This document shows positions 1 through 9,705 of a stretch of DNA of 30,695 bases, in pieces. Each line of letters starts with the position of its first letter. The stretch's first letter is position 1. The position numbers and the translations under genes are program-made. This DNA is from a virus: positions 1-30,695 of IMG/VR virus record IMGVR_UViG_3300031578_000232. One strand, 5' to 3'. The notes under the pieces are model-generated. The model did no database searches and was not told the origin of the DNA. It was given only the letters and a program-made list of their open reading frames with translations.

Positions 1-959
1 TTAACACCAGCGATATTTAAGTCGGTGCCATCGTGTGCGAAGTCAACATAAATCGTCGGTCTTGTTACAACCCCGCCTGAAGCGTTTCCTATTCGGAAAC
101 TATAACCGTCCTGAATCCAAACAGCCTGCGTTCCTGCGTCAACTACGAACGACCATTCGTAATCTTCAAAACCTCCAGTTCCGGTAGTTCGCAATACGAC
201 CTCGCCGCCCTGAACGTAACTACCTACCTCAACTGCTTGAGTACCATTGAGACCGAATACGGCTAAGTCGCTAAGTATGTCTGAGGTTTCAAGCAGAAAT
301 TGGTTATAAAAAAGATCCCCTTCAACTGGTTTTGCGCCAGCGATAGTTTCAGAACCACCACCCCATTGAGTTGCACCACCAATATAGGCGTTACCGCCGA
401 GGTCGAGCTTTATACCATACTGACCGAGCGAGGGTGTTGCTGCCTCAACACTAAAAGTGCCGTAAGCATCATCGGCAGTAACAGTATAGGAACCACCACC
501 GGCAGAAGTAAGCACTATGTCAAAAGTGTTACTATCCAGATCACCACCTAGTTGCGGCGTTAAGTCCTCGACAACATTTATGGTGCCAGCACCTCTAATA
601 CCTTGGGCCCAGTTAATGGCGGTTGTTCCAATGATAATTGGTAGCGCAGAGGTGACGCGATATACGACAGGCTCGGAAGCATTCACACCAGCAAGCACGA
701 TCGTATTGAGCGTCACATCTCTGTTGCCATCGAAGTCTGCCGAACGATTCCAAGTACTGCTTGTGACATCATAGATGCCGTTTTCAACCGGATTAGTCTG
801 GTCCTTCACAAGGACTCGATCGCCAGAGACAACAGCAACACCGTTGACCGTCTGCACACCATCAAGGACGAGGTTCACATCGGATGCCACCACACAAGGA
901 GATTTGATAGCTAAGCTAGAAACCAACCCGTTAAATCGATCAACAGAATTCCCAACCAT
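1..959 (-). CDS. Tail fibre or tail-spike protein, N-terminal part (cut by window edge)
   Basis: The frame is open from an ATG at 957-959 to the left edge, giving 319 codons with no stop, so the 3' end lies outside the window. Residues of about 15-75 (LVLDGVQTVNGVAVVSGDRVLVKDQ begins this stretch, continuing with NPVENGIYDV and a WNRSADFDG motif) match the N-terminal module common to many phage tail fibres and spikes. Known fibres use this region near the particle-attached end. The rest is Gly/Thr/Val-rich and predicted beta, with no visible catalytic motif. Its ATG overlaps the stop of the upstream 2845-residue gene (TAATG), and a GGTGGA Shine-Dalgarno-like sequence sits about six bases before it. 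Receptor specificity would lie in the missing C-terminal part. The fibre assignment is by motif recognition; whether it also has depolymerase activity cannot be told. Confidence 0.75.
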   Translation of the reverse strand, partial: MVGNSVDRFNGLVSSLAIKSPCVVASDVNLVLDGVQTVNGVAVVSGDRVLVKDQTNPVENGIYDVTSSTWNRSADFDGNRDVTLNTIVLAGVNASEPVVYRVTSALPIIIGTTAINWAQGIRGAGTINVVEDLTPQLGGDLDSNTFDIVLTSAGGGSYTVTADDAYGTFSVEAATPSLGQYGIKLDLGGNAYIGGATQWGGGSETIAGAKPVEGDLFYNQFLLETSDILSDLAVFGLNGTQAVEVGSYVQGGEVVLRTTGTGGFEDYEWSFVVDAGTQAVWIQDGYSFRIGNASGGVVTRPTIYVDFAHDGTDLNIAGV

Positions 960-3900
960 TACTTGTCCACCGTTCCCGTAAAGTATTCATACAAAGCAAC
1001 ATCATCATCGGACATCACGGCCTCGACAAATCTGTTCACCTGTGTCGAAGGCAGATGGAATAGTGTACCACCCACCTTAACTCCAGCCTTAATCGCAGCC
1101 TCGTCAAATTCACCCTGGTCTACCTGCTGGCTAAACTTCCACGTATCCATGACGAGCGCACCAAATGGTGTGTTTCCTGACGCATACTTGGCAGCGTTTA
1201 TCTCTCTCACCATTGGTATGCCTGACGTAACAGACTCAGCCGTCACAGATGCCAGCCATCCAACAACCGATTGATCGTCATCGTCATCTCCGGGTAGTCG
1301 ACCGTACAGGAGAGATGATGCAATGCCTTCAATCATAAACAGCAGGATGTAATCGGTCAGCGCGTATGTCACTGACTTGACGCTGCGATAGTCGGTTCTT
1401 TTGTGTGTTTCATAGGCCAGATTGCCCTTGGCAAGCATGTACGATATTAGCGTTGTCCACATACGAATAAACTGAGACTGCCTTGATCGAGTACCAAGGG
1501 TGCCGCGCTCTATGCCAGATCTATCAGAAAAGAATCCGGACGTCTGTGACGCCTCAACCTGTGTGTCAGCATATATCCCAGCCTTTTCTTCACTAAGGCC
1601 AATCTCGTTGATACCCTTCTCGTAGGCTCCCATCCATGTAGTAACGTCAACTACTGACTGCATCTTTGCAATAGGATAGAAATAATAATGGCCCATGCTA
1701 TCCAGCAAACCCTTCGCTTTTGTGGGTACTGGACCAAAAAATGACTTCAGAAAATTCTGCGTATCCTGAACATCTTTATCCCATGTCTGAAGGACTCCAT
1801 AGCGAGCCTCCATAAACTTCGACTTTTCCATCACCATCTTATAGTTTCCTACTGGATTTGAGATGAACTTGCCGACACCGATCGCATAATTTCGAGAGCC
1901 AATAACCGCGGCAGACTGAAATATTCCAGTAAGCTGCAGAGCCGTAACATAGACGTTGAATGCTAGCTTGGACTTTGTAAAACCAACTCGCGTCCATGCC
2001 AGACTCTTTTCCCAGACAGATTGGGCTGGAAGCTCACCGACCGCAGAGTCGCTAAGCCATAACTTCAGCTCTTTTATCGCAGATAGGTTTCCGGTATTTT
2101 TCGCAGCCCTTTCAACTTCCTTACTATTCAGGATTCGGTTTACTAGATTAACCTCATCGCCAAGCGTCAGATCTCGGATCAGTTCACGAATGTTTGAATC
2201 AATGGTATTGAGGCTTAGCTTAACTATCTTGCCGTGATTATTGAGACGCTCGTAAGTTGCTCCGGCTCTAGTGTTGATGCTGACGTATGTTCCATTCGTT
2301 ACCCGATTGAAGTAATCATCAAAAGCAGCCTCTCGTTGATCCTTCTGCTCACTCTTAGTAGCTATTCCACTACTATGATCGCTGTTGTAGCGGAGAGGAT
2401 GATAGCCGCCACGGACAGATATCATCTCCCCGTCGACAGTTCTAATCTCAAACGGTAATGCCTCTACGCGCTCTGGAGCTATACCGCGGCGCCTCTTCTC
2501 AGTCTCTGCCATCTCTTCATAGAAACTTCCCTCGTAATCCCAGACTGCCTGAACAAACGCCCAATCCCTTTTGTCTAGTCGAGCTAATGCTTGAGCAACG
2601 CCCTGTTCTGGATACGCCTGAGACTCTATGCCGTTTTCATCCGTCAGCGTACCGCCGAGGAGTGCAGCACGATTACCCTCGGTTCCCCAGTTCAGGGCTA
2701 TCGAAAGAATATCTGCCTTGGACATCTTTTCGCCAAGGGTTTCATCTTCAATCTTTTTGGCTAATCCCTTCAGCTCATCATTGCTGTAGTGCTCGCGATA
2801 GATAGCAGCAATATCCTCAGCCGCCTTATGCTGGCGAGGAATAAGTTTCTCAGCGTAGGCACGACGTATAGGTACGACAATCCTCTGAGTTACAGCACCA
2901 AAACCAGATTTATCAAGGATCCTGGCAATGGAGCTGGTACGCAGCCAGTGACCAATGCCTTCCTTAATGCTGCGCTTAATAACCTGACCGCCAGTAGGCT
3001 CTCCGAGTGGGATCTTTTCCTTCTTGCTGTTCTCTCTAATGCTTGTTGCTACGTCGTCAACAGCCTGCTGAATAATAACTCTCTCACCATTTATGACGAT
3101 CTCATACTGCGTCTTGCCTTGGTGTTCAAGCTGCTTGACGACATCCCTAATGCCAGAGAATTCCTCAACCGTAAGCTCTTTCCAGTTTATCCCGCCCGGT
3201 GTTTGAAGTGACTGCAACACAGATTGAGGCACGATGAGAGTGCCATCTTTAACACCATCCATGATTGCCGCAAACATCTCAGCATTAATAGCGTTCTGAT
3301 CGAGCTTCTTGTTCGAGACGTTGCGGAAGTTAATGCCTTCTATTACGGCATCAATCTTCTCAAGAACCCCTGCCTTACCCATTCTGATACGCTTCGACTT
3401 CTTATCAAAACTCTTCAGGTACTTCTGGTCTCGAACGGCCTGCTCCTTAGCTCGTGTTGCAGCACGATATGCCTCGTGATTAATGACCTGCAATCTCTTC
3501 TGAGCATAGGCGTTCTCATAGTCTTTCTTAGCCATAGCCTCAAACGCCAGACGACCAGCCTTACGCTCGGCCATGAGGTAGACATTCGGATTAAGATCAC
3601 GAATACGTTTACCATCAATGATCTTATTTGCCGCTGCCTTGATATGAGCAAGGCTATCGCCAGTCGGAACCTGACCCTTGTTGGCTGCGATCGAACTACG
3701 CTCAGCATCGGTAGCATCCTTCTTGGCCACCGACACAGCTTTGGCATGTTCATTCATCAGCTTTTTAGCGGCCTTCAATTCAACCGCAAGAATTCTTGAG
3801 CGCTTATTGGTATGAACCGCTCTGGTGGCATCATTGATGATGTCAGGATTATTGACTGGATTAGGGTGCGCCTCATCCATTCGTTTCTTGGCCTCATCCT

Positions 3901-6900
3901 TAATGAACTGCTCCATCTTCGGAGCTTTAATCATCGCCTGAATCAACTCATTCCCAGAGTTATAGCCAAACATCATGGCAGCCTCATCGACATTAACTCC
4001 GCCTCCAGCCTGATACACAGAGTACTTGCCGCGGCCCGGTAGGCGCTTCATAAATTCCTTGCCGTAACGATCAACAAGATCTTTACCGCTCAGCTTAAAT
4101 GGCATAATTGGTGGAGTCTCACCATTCGGCAATGTCCCGCGCTGTAGCAGATAGAGAGCACGATAGACCTTCTCCATCTCAGCCTCGGCACGAACCTCAG
4201 CCTCCATCTTTTTAAGTTCCTCACGCCACCATTGCTGCTCAGCCCACTTCTCGGCCTGAATCATCTTATTGGATTCGATGTCGACAATCTCATCATGGGC
4301 TGCTGCCATGCTGGAGCGATACATATCAAATTTTCGCTGGCTAATTCCCATCTCTTCTGCTGTGGCATACAAAGCAACGTAGCCCATGTAATCCTCAGAG
4401 GCCTTAATCTGAGCATCAGTAGCTACCAGCCGATCGAATACACCACGAATCTCGTCGTTCAGCTCCTCACCTGGATTAAGTAACTGAGTGAGTTTTTTGT
4501 AGACCTGAATCATCCAACCCTTGAATGTAGAAAACAGCGGCTGAAGTTCAGCAGTTGGAGCTACGCCCTCACGAAGATAGACTTCAAATGATCTGGCAAA
4601 TAATTCATGCTGATCTGTGCCAACCTCGGAGCGTTTGTTCACGCCAAGGTATTTTAGAATCTTTGTATAGTCATCAATTAGATCTGGATTGGCATCAGGC
4701 ATCTCAGCAAGATCAGCCATCATCTCTAAATAAAGGTGAGCCGACTCATGGAACCAAGACGACAGATCCTTGGACTGAGACAATCGAACCATCGCTCCGC
4801 CTTCTTTCTGGAACGTAATAGATGCTCGGTTCTTATCCTGAAATAGAGTTTGACCCTCCATCGCAGCAACCTTGATTTTCTCAGTAATATCGAAACCGTG
4901 CTGGACGTTTACGAAACCTCTGGTCATGTTGTCGAGCCAATCACGAGCCTCGAGGTAGGTATCGAATCGAGGAGAGATCTGCTTGCGACCGGCATCGGCT
5001 GCCTCTGCCGTAGCAAAGTCCAACACCATTCCGCCACCAGTCCAAGCTGATACATAAAACGCTTCTTTGTCGACGACGCCCTCCACTAATGCACCGCCGC
5101 CTTTACGCTCTATCTTGGCCTGTCGAGGTTGGTCGCCGCCCTCCATCTGGATGCCAAACCGCTTGACCTTTACGCTCTTATCCAGCTTGCTCAATGCTCT
5201 GTTGGTGACGTTGACCATCAGCTCGTCATAGCGCTGACGTAGCCCCTTACCCTCCTCGTCGACCATATCAACAGCAGTCAGGCTTGGCAGACCATCACCA
5301 AAAGCCATGTCATCCCGAATCTCCTCAATGCCCTCCTCATACTCAGCCATCTGGTAGTCGCCACCACCCATACGCACAATCTCACCATTCTGATCGATCA
5401 TAACGTATGCCGATCCGCCCTCCATCCACTTGCGCTCATACGTGCCAATGAACGGGTCGTCATCCTCCAGCACAATCACATTGTCTGGGATCTCGTCGTT
5501 CACAACATCAGACTGGAGCCATACCTGAAAGATGTCATAGGCTGATCTCTTGATATCAATTTGGCGCTTCAACTCCAGCACACGCTCAGCTCCGAACACT
5601 AATTCAAGAGAGTCCATCGTGTGATGTTGACTTTGGATATATCGACCAGTCTCGTCGTAAGTGGCAAGCATCTCGTCACGCGGATCCCATGTGATCTCAC
5701 TGAAATGCTCATTGATGTCGTAGCGTTGCAACTGCTGGGCGCCAGTGGTCCACGTTACCTGATCGTAGCCACCCTCAACTGCCAGCCTGATGATGCGCTT
5801 CATAGCTAGCTCGGCCCATGCGTCACCCTTGAATGGCATGTTCGGAGTTGGGCCACCAGCTTGTATCTTCTCGTTTTCCTTGTAAGCCTCGAGCCATCTG
5901 TTCATTTGGGCGCGTTGTTTCTTGGATAGGTCCTTAACATTTAATAGATTTGAACCGCCCTGCATGGGGGTCCTGTCACCTTCCAGCTTGCCATCCAACA
6001 TGGCGAACTCATTCATCTCTATTTCTACCGACCATTTCCCTCCGGAGTTGGCTTTGAATTTCTCTAGCATAGCCTTGGTTTCAAGTTTTACCTTGCCGAC
6101 CTTATTGAGAGAACGCATCTTCTGTTCATTGGTGTAGTTGTACCCATCAGTCAGGCCAGCCTGATGCAGGTCGCTCTGGGTCTCATCAACATGAAGTATC
6201 TTCTCGCCATTCGGACCCAAACGGTCGTTCACTCTCATCCACGCAATGATATTTTCCTGCGGGAATGCGTGACTATCGAAGTTGACTCCACGAGGCGCGT
6301 CTACAGGCTTATTGTCAATGATGTACTGCTTTGCCTTCTCAATCGTGTCGTATGGATCCTTGGGGATCTGAAATATCTGTGAGATCCGTCGAGCAACCGC
6401 TGAGCGATACGGACTGCTGGCATCGATGTACCAGTATTTCTCATTCTGGCTATCTTCATACTCTCTGCTGTCATTGATTGCTGCTGGAAAACCTATTTCA
6501 TGCAGATCTTCCTGGAGATATTTATAACCGCCAACTGCAGGAACGTGAAGCACGATCTCGCGATGATTTATTGCCATCGACCCGCTAGAAACTGTTGGAA
6601 GAGTCCAGTCTGTCCACCTTACTTGACCAGCCGAACCATCCTCACGCGATTCTTTAAGAAGGTACTCATCAATAGCCATCTCGGCATGGTAAAGGCTCTG
6701 CCCATTTACCCCAGTTATAATATCGAGCCACTCGCCAGTATCGTCGACCTGCACAGATACGTTGCCAGCCTCTAAATCTTCGATAACCGTGAACGAGCTT
6801 CCACCGTTGTAGTTTAGGATTCGAGCGTCATAGACAGTGACGCCCTCCTGCACCTCACCATCCTCGTCTATGTAAAGATCAGAATTTTCCATCGGCTCAA

Positions 6901-9496
6901 AGCTGCCCACGGTAGGATGATCGCCTTCGCCACGATAGAAAGTTTCTGTAACCTGTACGCCACCCTTATCGATGAACTCGATGATCTGATCGCGAGTGAT
7001 AATAAATTTATCGTTATACGGCTTGCCATCAATCCCATCCTGCATAGCCTGATTTAATTCTAAGCCCTCCATCCAGCTCTCAACATCAACAGCATCAAGC
7101 TCCTGCTGCTTGACATTGGGCTGCTTCTTGAGAGTCTCCAACATCTCCCGAATCGTGCCCTTCTCTCTAGGCATTGTTCTGGCCGCAGTAAGCAATCCAG
7201 ACGTCAATCCGATATCCGACTGAAACAGGGTGCGCTCGCCCTTATTGCTAAGCTCCTGGGTGAACTCTGTCAAGGCGTCATGGCGAGTCTGAGTTTCATC
7301 AATGTTCTCGCCGACCTGATACTCCTTGAATACAATGCCGCGCTTCATAAGGATTGCCCTAACATCTGCCGAAGCATCAGTCGGTATAATGGCGCCAGCA
7401 AACTCCTCAAACAGTACGGCTCGTTGTGGCTTAGCCTCAAAGTACGGAACTGGTACGGCCATCCAAAACATTGCCGCTTCCATACCCTCGTCGACTAGCA
7501 GCCCCGGCAGCATCCCATCTGTATCCCTGAATCCCTCACGAACAAGATCCTCTTCAAGATCATTGGCAGTAGGAAGCCCATCTCGCGTTGCCCATCGAAC
7601 GACAGCTCTTCGAGCTGCATCACCAGCCTCGAAATGATCGACGTAACCGTTAGGTCCAATGTTTGTGTAGTAATGAGCAATGTCGCCAATCCATGAATTC
7701 ATCTTTGCTTGAGACTCTTCACGCAAAGCAAAAACGGCATCCTTGTCCTCCATGATAAGTTCAGATCGCTGGCGCATCTGCTCTAGCTTCTTGAAGCGTA
7801 GTGCCGCAACAGCTCGCATTAGACCCTCGTTCATCATGTTATCCATGAACTCAGTTCCCTTGAGCTTTCCAGTCATCGACCTAACGATGTTCTCGAGGTT
7901 GTAATCAACCCACTTGCCATTGACTTTCAGACGGGGCTCGCCAAACATAGAGTTGACTCTTTTTTCTACCCAGTTCTTAAACTCGATCGGCGACGGCGTA
8001 TCCCTACCCAGGGCCAATCCAATAACATTAAGCATTGATTTATTGGTGCCAATGCGTCCGTTTAATAGATCGGTATTCGATAGGGTATCAAGCTCACGAG
8101 TGTTCTTTCTCTTGACATCTTCTTGTAATTCCCTGAACCGCATCTCAGCCAGAGTGCCATCACTGTTGAACAGCCCAGATTCATTGATGTACTTGGAAAC
8201 CTTTTCATTGAGCGTTGACTCATCGGTAAATCGATGTTGGAATCTCTCACGAACAGACTTCTCCATCGCTGCTTTGACAACATCGCCAGCCTTTTTCATT
8301 GTGGCTCTACGACGCGGATCCTCCCACTGATAGTTCAGCTCTCTAAAGCCACCACTAAAAAACTCGACAACTGGTTCATCCCACGACCAAGAAAATTTCG
8401 GAGTTACATCACGCTTGACTGGTGTCAGATCCTCACCAAATACCTCTTTCAGATACCAAGCCTTAACGGCATTACTGTCCATCAAGTGCCACATCATTAG
8501 CTGAGGATTAGGATGGTCCCTACCAGTCAGATCCAGGTAATAACCAAGATTTGACGTATTGCCCTCCCATTCATAAACATAGGGAAGAACATCGCGCCAT
8601 AGAGAATCTCTATCAGCAGCCTTTGGCTTCTTGAAGTCTGGCGATGGGAATCTTGCTGTATAACCATCGGCATCAAAGATTGGAATTTCAGCCGGGTCGC
8701 CAAGTAATTCAGTACCAATAAGAGTGATGTCGCCGAAACCACTAATGTTTCCGCCTTCTTTAATAACCGCTAACGATGGAACAGCAAGGCCTCCCAAGTC
8801 ATCGGCAAACTTCAACTTCTGAGCGTTTAGGTTATGCACAACCATCAGGCGAGGAAGGCCGGACTGGTAGAACGACTTGCCTTCTCTAATATTAAGAATG
8901 GCATCGCGATGAAAGTAGGCTTTCTCAAGCTCTTTATTTAGCTCAACGAATCGATTCTGAATATCAATCTTTCGTTGTTCCAGCTTGCGATACCCGGCAA
9001 CCATCTCGAGCGCGGATCCAGACAAACCAAGATTTTTCAATCCAGCAGTCTCTTTTGACCGGAAAGAAAGCTGAGTCATTGCATCGAGGAGCTGCCTTTC
9101 ATCGGTAACGTCGACATAAGCACCAGTATCCTTATTGGCATTAAGTCGAACACGTTGAACAGCGTGTAAAGCATCTATAACGTCGGTGTATTCGCTCGAT
9201 AGCTTCTTCGCCTCAGTCCTCAATTCCTTTTTTGTTTCTTCAATCTGCTGCAGCTTACGAGCTTGGAATTCAACCAGCTTTGTAATGGTGTTCTCGAAAG
9301 GTGCTAACGTCGCACCTTCATTGCGAGCGCGGTTAGCGATGTCCACAACATTCTGGTAAGCCATGAGCGTTGCAGCTCGAATAGCCTGAGATTCAGTCAT
9401 GCCTGCAGCTAAGGCGTTCTCAATCGCGACCTTCTGGGCATCCGATACCGGAATGCCAGCTCGCTCCATCTTTTTGATGCAATCCTTCAGCGCCAT
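959..9496 (-). CDS. Giant polyvalent protein (2845 aa) with zincin-like metallopeptidase domain
   Basis: This single 2845-residue frame has the layout of phage polyvalent proteins, which are carried in the virion and injected with DNA. Visible modules in order: a conserved N-terminal stretch with HNLNA at 221-225 followed by a GGLAVPSLAV motif; a module at about 700-735 ending in a LFQ motif (757-759), which in these proteins often marks a domain boundary; a conserved module at about 800-1255 with WMEGL, DETQSD near 1104 and WTTGAQQ...RYD near 1248; a second LFQ at 1551-1553; a metallopeptidase domain with HESAH at 1583-1587 and a downstream HELFARSFEVYLREG segment likely giving the third ligand; a Lys/Glu/Ala-rich probable coiled coil at about 1690-2100; a conserved region with LNWGTEGNR near 2260 and YHPLRYN at 2365; and a C-terminal region with KLAFNVYV at 2510 and a hydrophobic helix near 2712-2735 followed by a run of five Asp. 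No methylase, helicase or ADP-ribosyltransferase motif was recognised. Cleavage by the protease domain is inference. Confidence 0.85.
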   Translation of the reverse strand: MALKDCIKKMERAGIPVSDAQKVAIENALAAGMTESQAIRAATLMAYQNVVDIANRARNEGATLAPFENTITKLVEFQARKLQQIEETKKELRTEAKKLSSEYTDVIDALHAVQRVRLNANKDTGAYVDVTDERQLLDAMTQLSFRSKETAGLKNLGLSGSALEMVAGYRKLEQRKIDIQNRFVELNKELEKAYFHRDAILNIREGKSFYQSGLPRLMVVHNLNAQKLKFADDLGGLAVPSLAVIKEGGNISGFGDITLIGTELLGDPAEIPIFDADGYTARFPSPDFKKPKAADRDSLWRDVLPYVYEWEGNTSNLGYYLDLTGRDHPNPQLMMWHLMDSNAVKAWYLKEVFGEDLTPVKRDVTPKFSWSWDEPVVEFFSGGFRELNYQWEDPRRRATMKKAGDVVKAAMEKSVRERFQHRFTDESTLNEKVSKYINESGLFNSDGTLAEMRFRELQEDVKRKNTRELDTLSNTDLLNGRIGTNKSMLNVIGLALGRDTPSPIEFKNWVEKRVNSMFGEPRLKVNGKWVDYNLENIVRSMTGKLKGTEFMDNMMNEGLMRAVAALRFKKLEQMRQRSELIMEDKDAVFALREESQAKMNSWIGDIAHYYTNIGPNGYVDHFEAGDAARRAVVRWATRDGLPTANDLEEDLVREGFRDTDGMLPGLLVDEGMEAAMFWMAVPVPYFEAKPQRAVLFEEFAGAIIPTDASADVRAILMKRGIVFKEYQVGENIDETQTRHDALTEFTQELSNKGERTLFQSDIGLTSGLLTAARTMPREKGTIREMLETLKKQPNVKQQELDAVDVESWMEGLELNQAMQDGIDGKPYNDKFIITRDQIIEFIDKGGVQVTETFYRGEGDHPTVGSFEPMENSDLYIDEDGEVQEGVTVYDARILNYNGGSSFTVIEDLEAGNVSVQVDDTGEWLDIITGVNGQSLYHAEMAIDEYLLKESREDGSAGQVRWTDWTLPTVSSGSMAINHREIVLHVPAVGGYKYLQEDLHEIGFPAAINDSREYEDSQNEKYWYIDASSPYRSAVARRISQIFQIPKDPYDTIEKAKQYIIDNKPVDAPRGVNFDSHAFPQENIIAWMRVNDRLGPNGEKILHVDETQSDLHQAGLTDGYNYTNEQKMRSLNKVGKVKLETKAMLEKFKANSGGKWSVEIEMNEFAMLDGKLEGDRTPMQGGSNLLNVKDLSKKQRAQMNRWLEAYKENEKIQAGGPTPNMPFKGDAWAELAMKRIIRLAVEGGYDQVTWTTGAQQLQRYDINEHFSEITWDPRDEMLATYDETGRYIQSQHHTMDSLELVFGAERVLELKRQIDIKRSAYDIFQVWLQSDVVNDEIPDNVIVLEDDDPFIGTYERKWMEGGSAYVMIDQNGEIVRMGGGDYQMAEYEEGIEEIRDDMAFGDGLPSLTAVDMVDEEGKGLRQRYDELMVNVTNRALSKLDKSVKVKRFGIQMEGGDQPRQAKIERKGGGALVEGVVDKEAFYVSAWTGGGMVLDFATAEAADAGRKQISPRFDTYLEARDWLDNMTRGFVNVQHGFDITEKIKVAAMEGQTLFQDKNRASITFQKEGGAMVRLSQSKDLSSWFHESAHLYLEMMADLAEMPDANPDLIDDYTKILKYLGVNKRSEVGTDQHELFARSFEVYLREGVAPTAELQPLFSTFKGWMIQVYKKLTQLLNPGEELNDEIRGVFDRLVATDAQIKASEDYMGYVALYATAEEMGISQRKFDMYRSSMAAAHDEIVDIESNKMIQAEKWAEQQWWREELKKMEAEVRAEAEMEKVYRALYLLQRGTLPNGETPPIMPFKLSGKDLVDRYGKEFMKRLPGRGKYSVYQAGGGVNVDEAAMMFGYNSGNELIQAMIKAPKMEQFIKDEAKKRMDEAHPNPVNNPDIINDATRAVHTNKRSRILAVELKAAKKLMNEHAKAVSVAKKDATDAERSSIAANKGQVPTGDSLAHIKAAANKIIDGKRIRDLNPNVYLMAERKAGRLAFEAMAKKDYENAYAQKRLQVINHEAYRAATRAKEQAVRDQKYLKSFDKKSKRIRMGKAGVLEKIDAVIEGINFRNVSNKKLDQNAINAEMFAAIMDGVKDGTLIVPQSVLQSLQTPGGINWKELTVEEFSGIRDVVKQLEHQGKTQYEIVINGERVIIQQAVDDVATSIRENSKKEKIPLGEPTGGQVIKRSIKEGIGHWLRTSSIARILDKSGFGAVTQRIVVPIRRAYAEKLIPRQHKAAEDIAAIYREHYSNDELKGLAKKIEDETLGEKMSKADILSIALNWGTEGNRAALLGGTLTDENGIESQAYPEQGVAQALARLDKRDWAFVQAVWDYEGSFYEEMAETEKRRRGIAPERVEALPFEIRTVDGEMISVRGGYHPLRYNSDHSSGIATKSEQKDQREAAFDDYFNRVTNGTYVSINTRAGATYERLNNHGKIVKLSLNTIDSNIRELIRDLTLGDEVNLVNRILNSKEVERAAKNTGNLSAIKELKLWLSDSAVGELPAQSVWEKSLAWTRVGFTKSKLAFNVYVTALQLTGIFQSAAVIGSRNYAIGVGKFISNPVGNYKMVMEKSKFMEARYGVLQTWDKDVQDTQNFLKSFFGPVPTKAKGLLDSMGHYYFYPIAKMQSVVDVTTWMGAYEKGINEIGLSEEKAGIYADTQVEASQTSGFFSDRSGIERGTLGTRSRQSQFIRMWTTLISYMLAKGNLAYETHKRTDYRSVKSVTYALTDYILLFMIEGIASSLLYGRLPGDDDDDQSVVGWLASVTAESVTSGIPMVREINAAKYASGNTPFGALVMDTWKFSQQVDQGEFDEAAIKAGVKVGGTLFHLPSTQVNRFVEAVMSDDDVALYEYFTGTVDK

Positions 9497-9705
9497 TACT
9501 GATTTCTCATATTCAGGAATGCAATGATGATAGCCATTATTTCATCATCTTCCCTGATAATATTTATTTTACGACGCATACCTGGAGGAAACGTCTGACC
9601 CGTTGGAACATCAAACGCAAGCGTCAGATGGCCACGAACCGCCGCTATGCTCAACGGACTGTTCAATGACCCTTGTGTTGCAATCGCTATTGGTGAAATA
9701 GCCAT
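9496..9705 (-). CDS. Small protein of unknown function (69 aa)
   Basis: I do not recognise this 69-residue protein. It has a short N-terminal half rich in Ala, Ile, Ser and Thr, a PPGMRRKINIIRE basic patch in the middle, and a hydrophobic C-terminal helix (IMAIIIAFL). It is held in place by TAATG overlaps on both sides: its start overlaps the stop of the 386-residue appendage gene, and its stop overlaps the start of the giant polyvalent gene. That coupling argues that it is translated. Its position suggests a small chaperone or assembly factor for one of those neighbours, but this is inference only. Confidence 0.6.
   Translation of the reverse strand: MAISPIAIATQGSLNSPLSIAAVRGHLTLAFDVPTGQTFPPGMRRKINIIREDDEIMAIIIAFLNMRNQ

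Noticed and set aside
3224-3799. 191-codon plus-strand frame inside the giant gene
   Set aside because: It lies opposite a Lys/Ala/Glu-rich coiled-coil part of the giant protein, which gives long antisense open frames. No ribosome site or recognisable domain.
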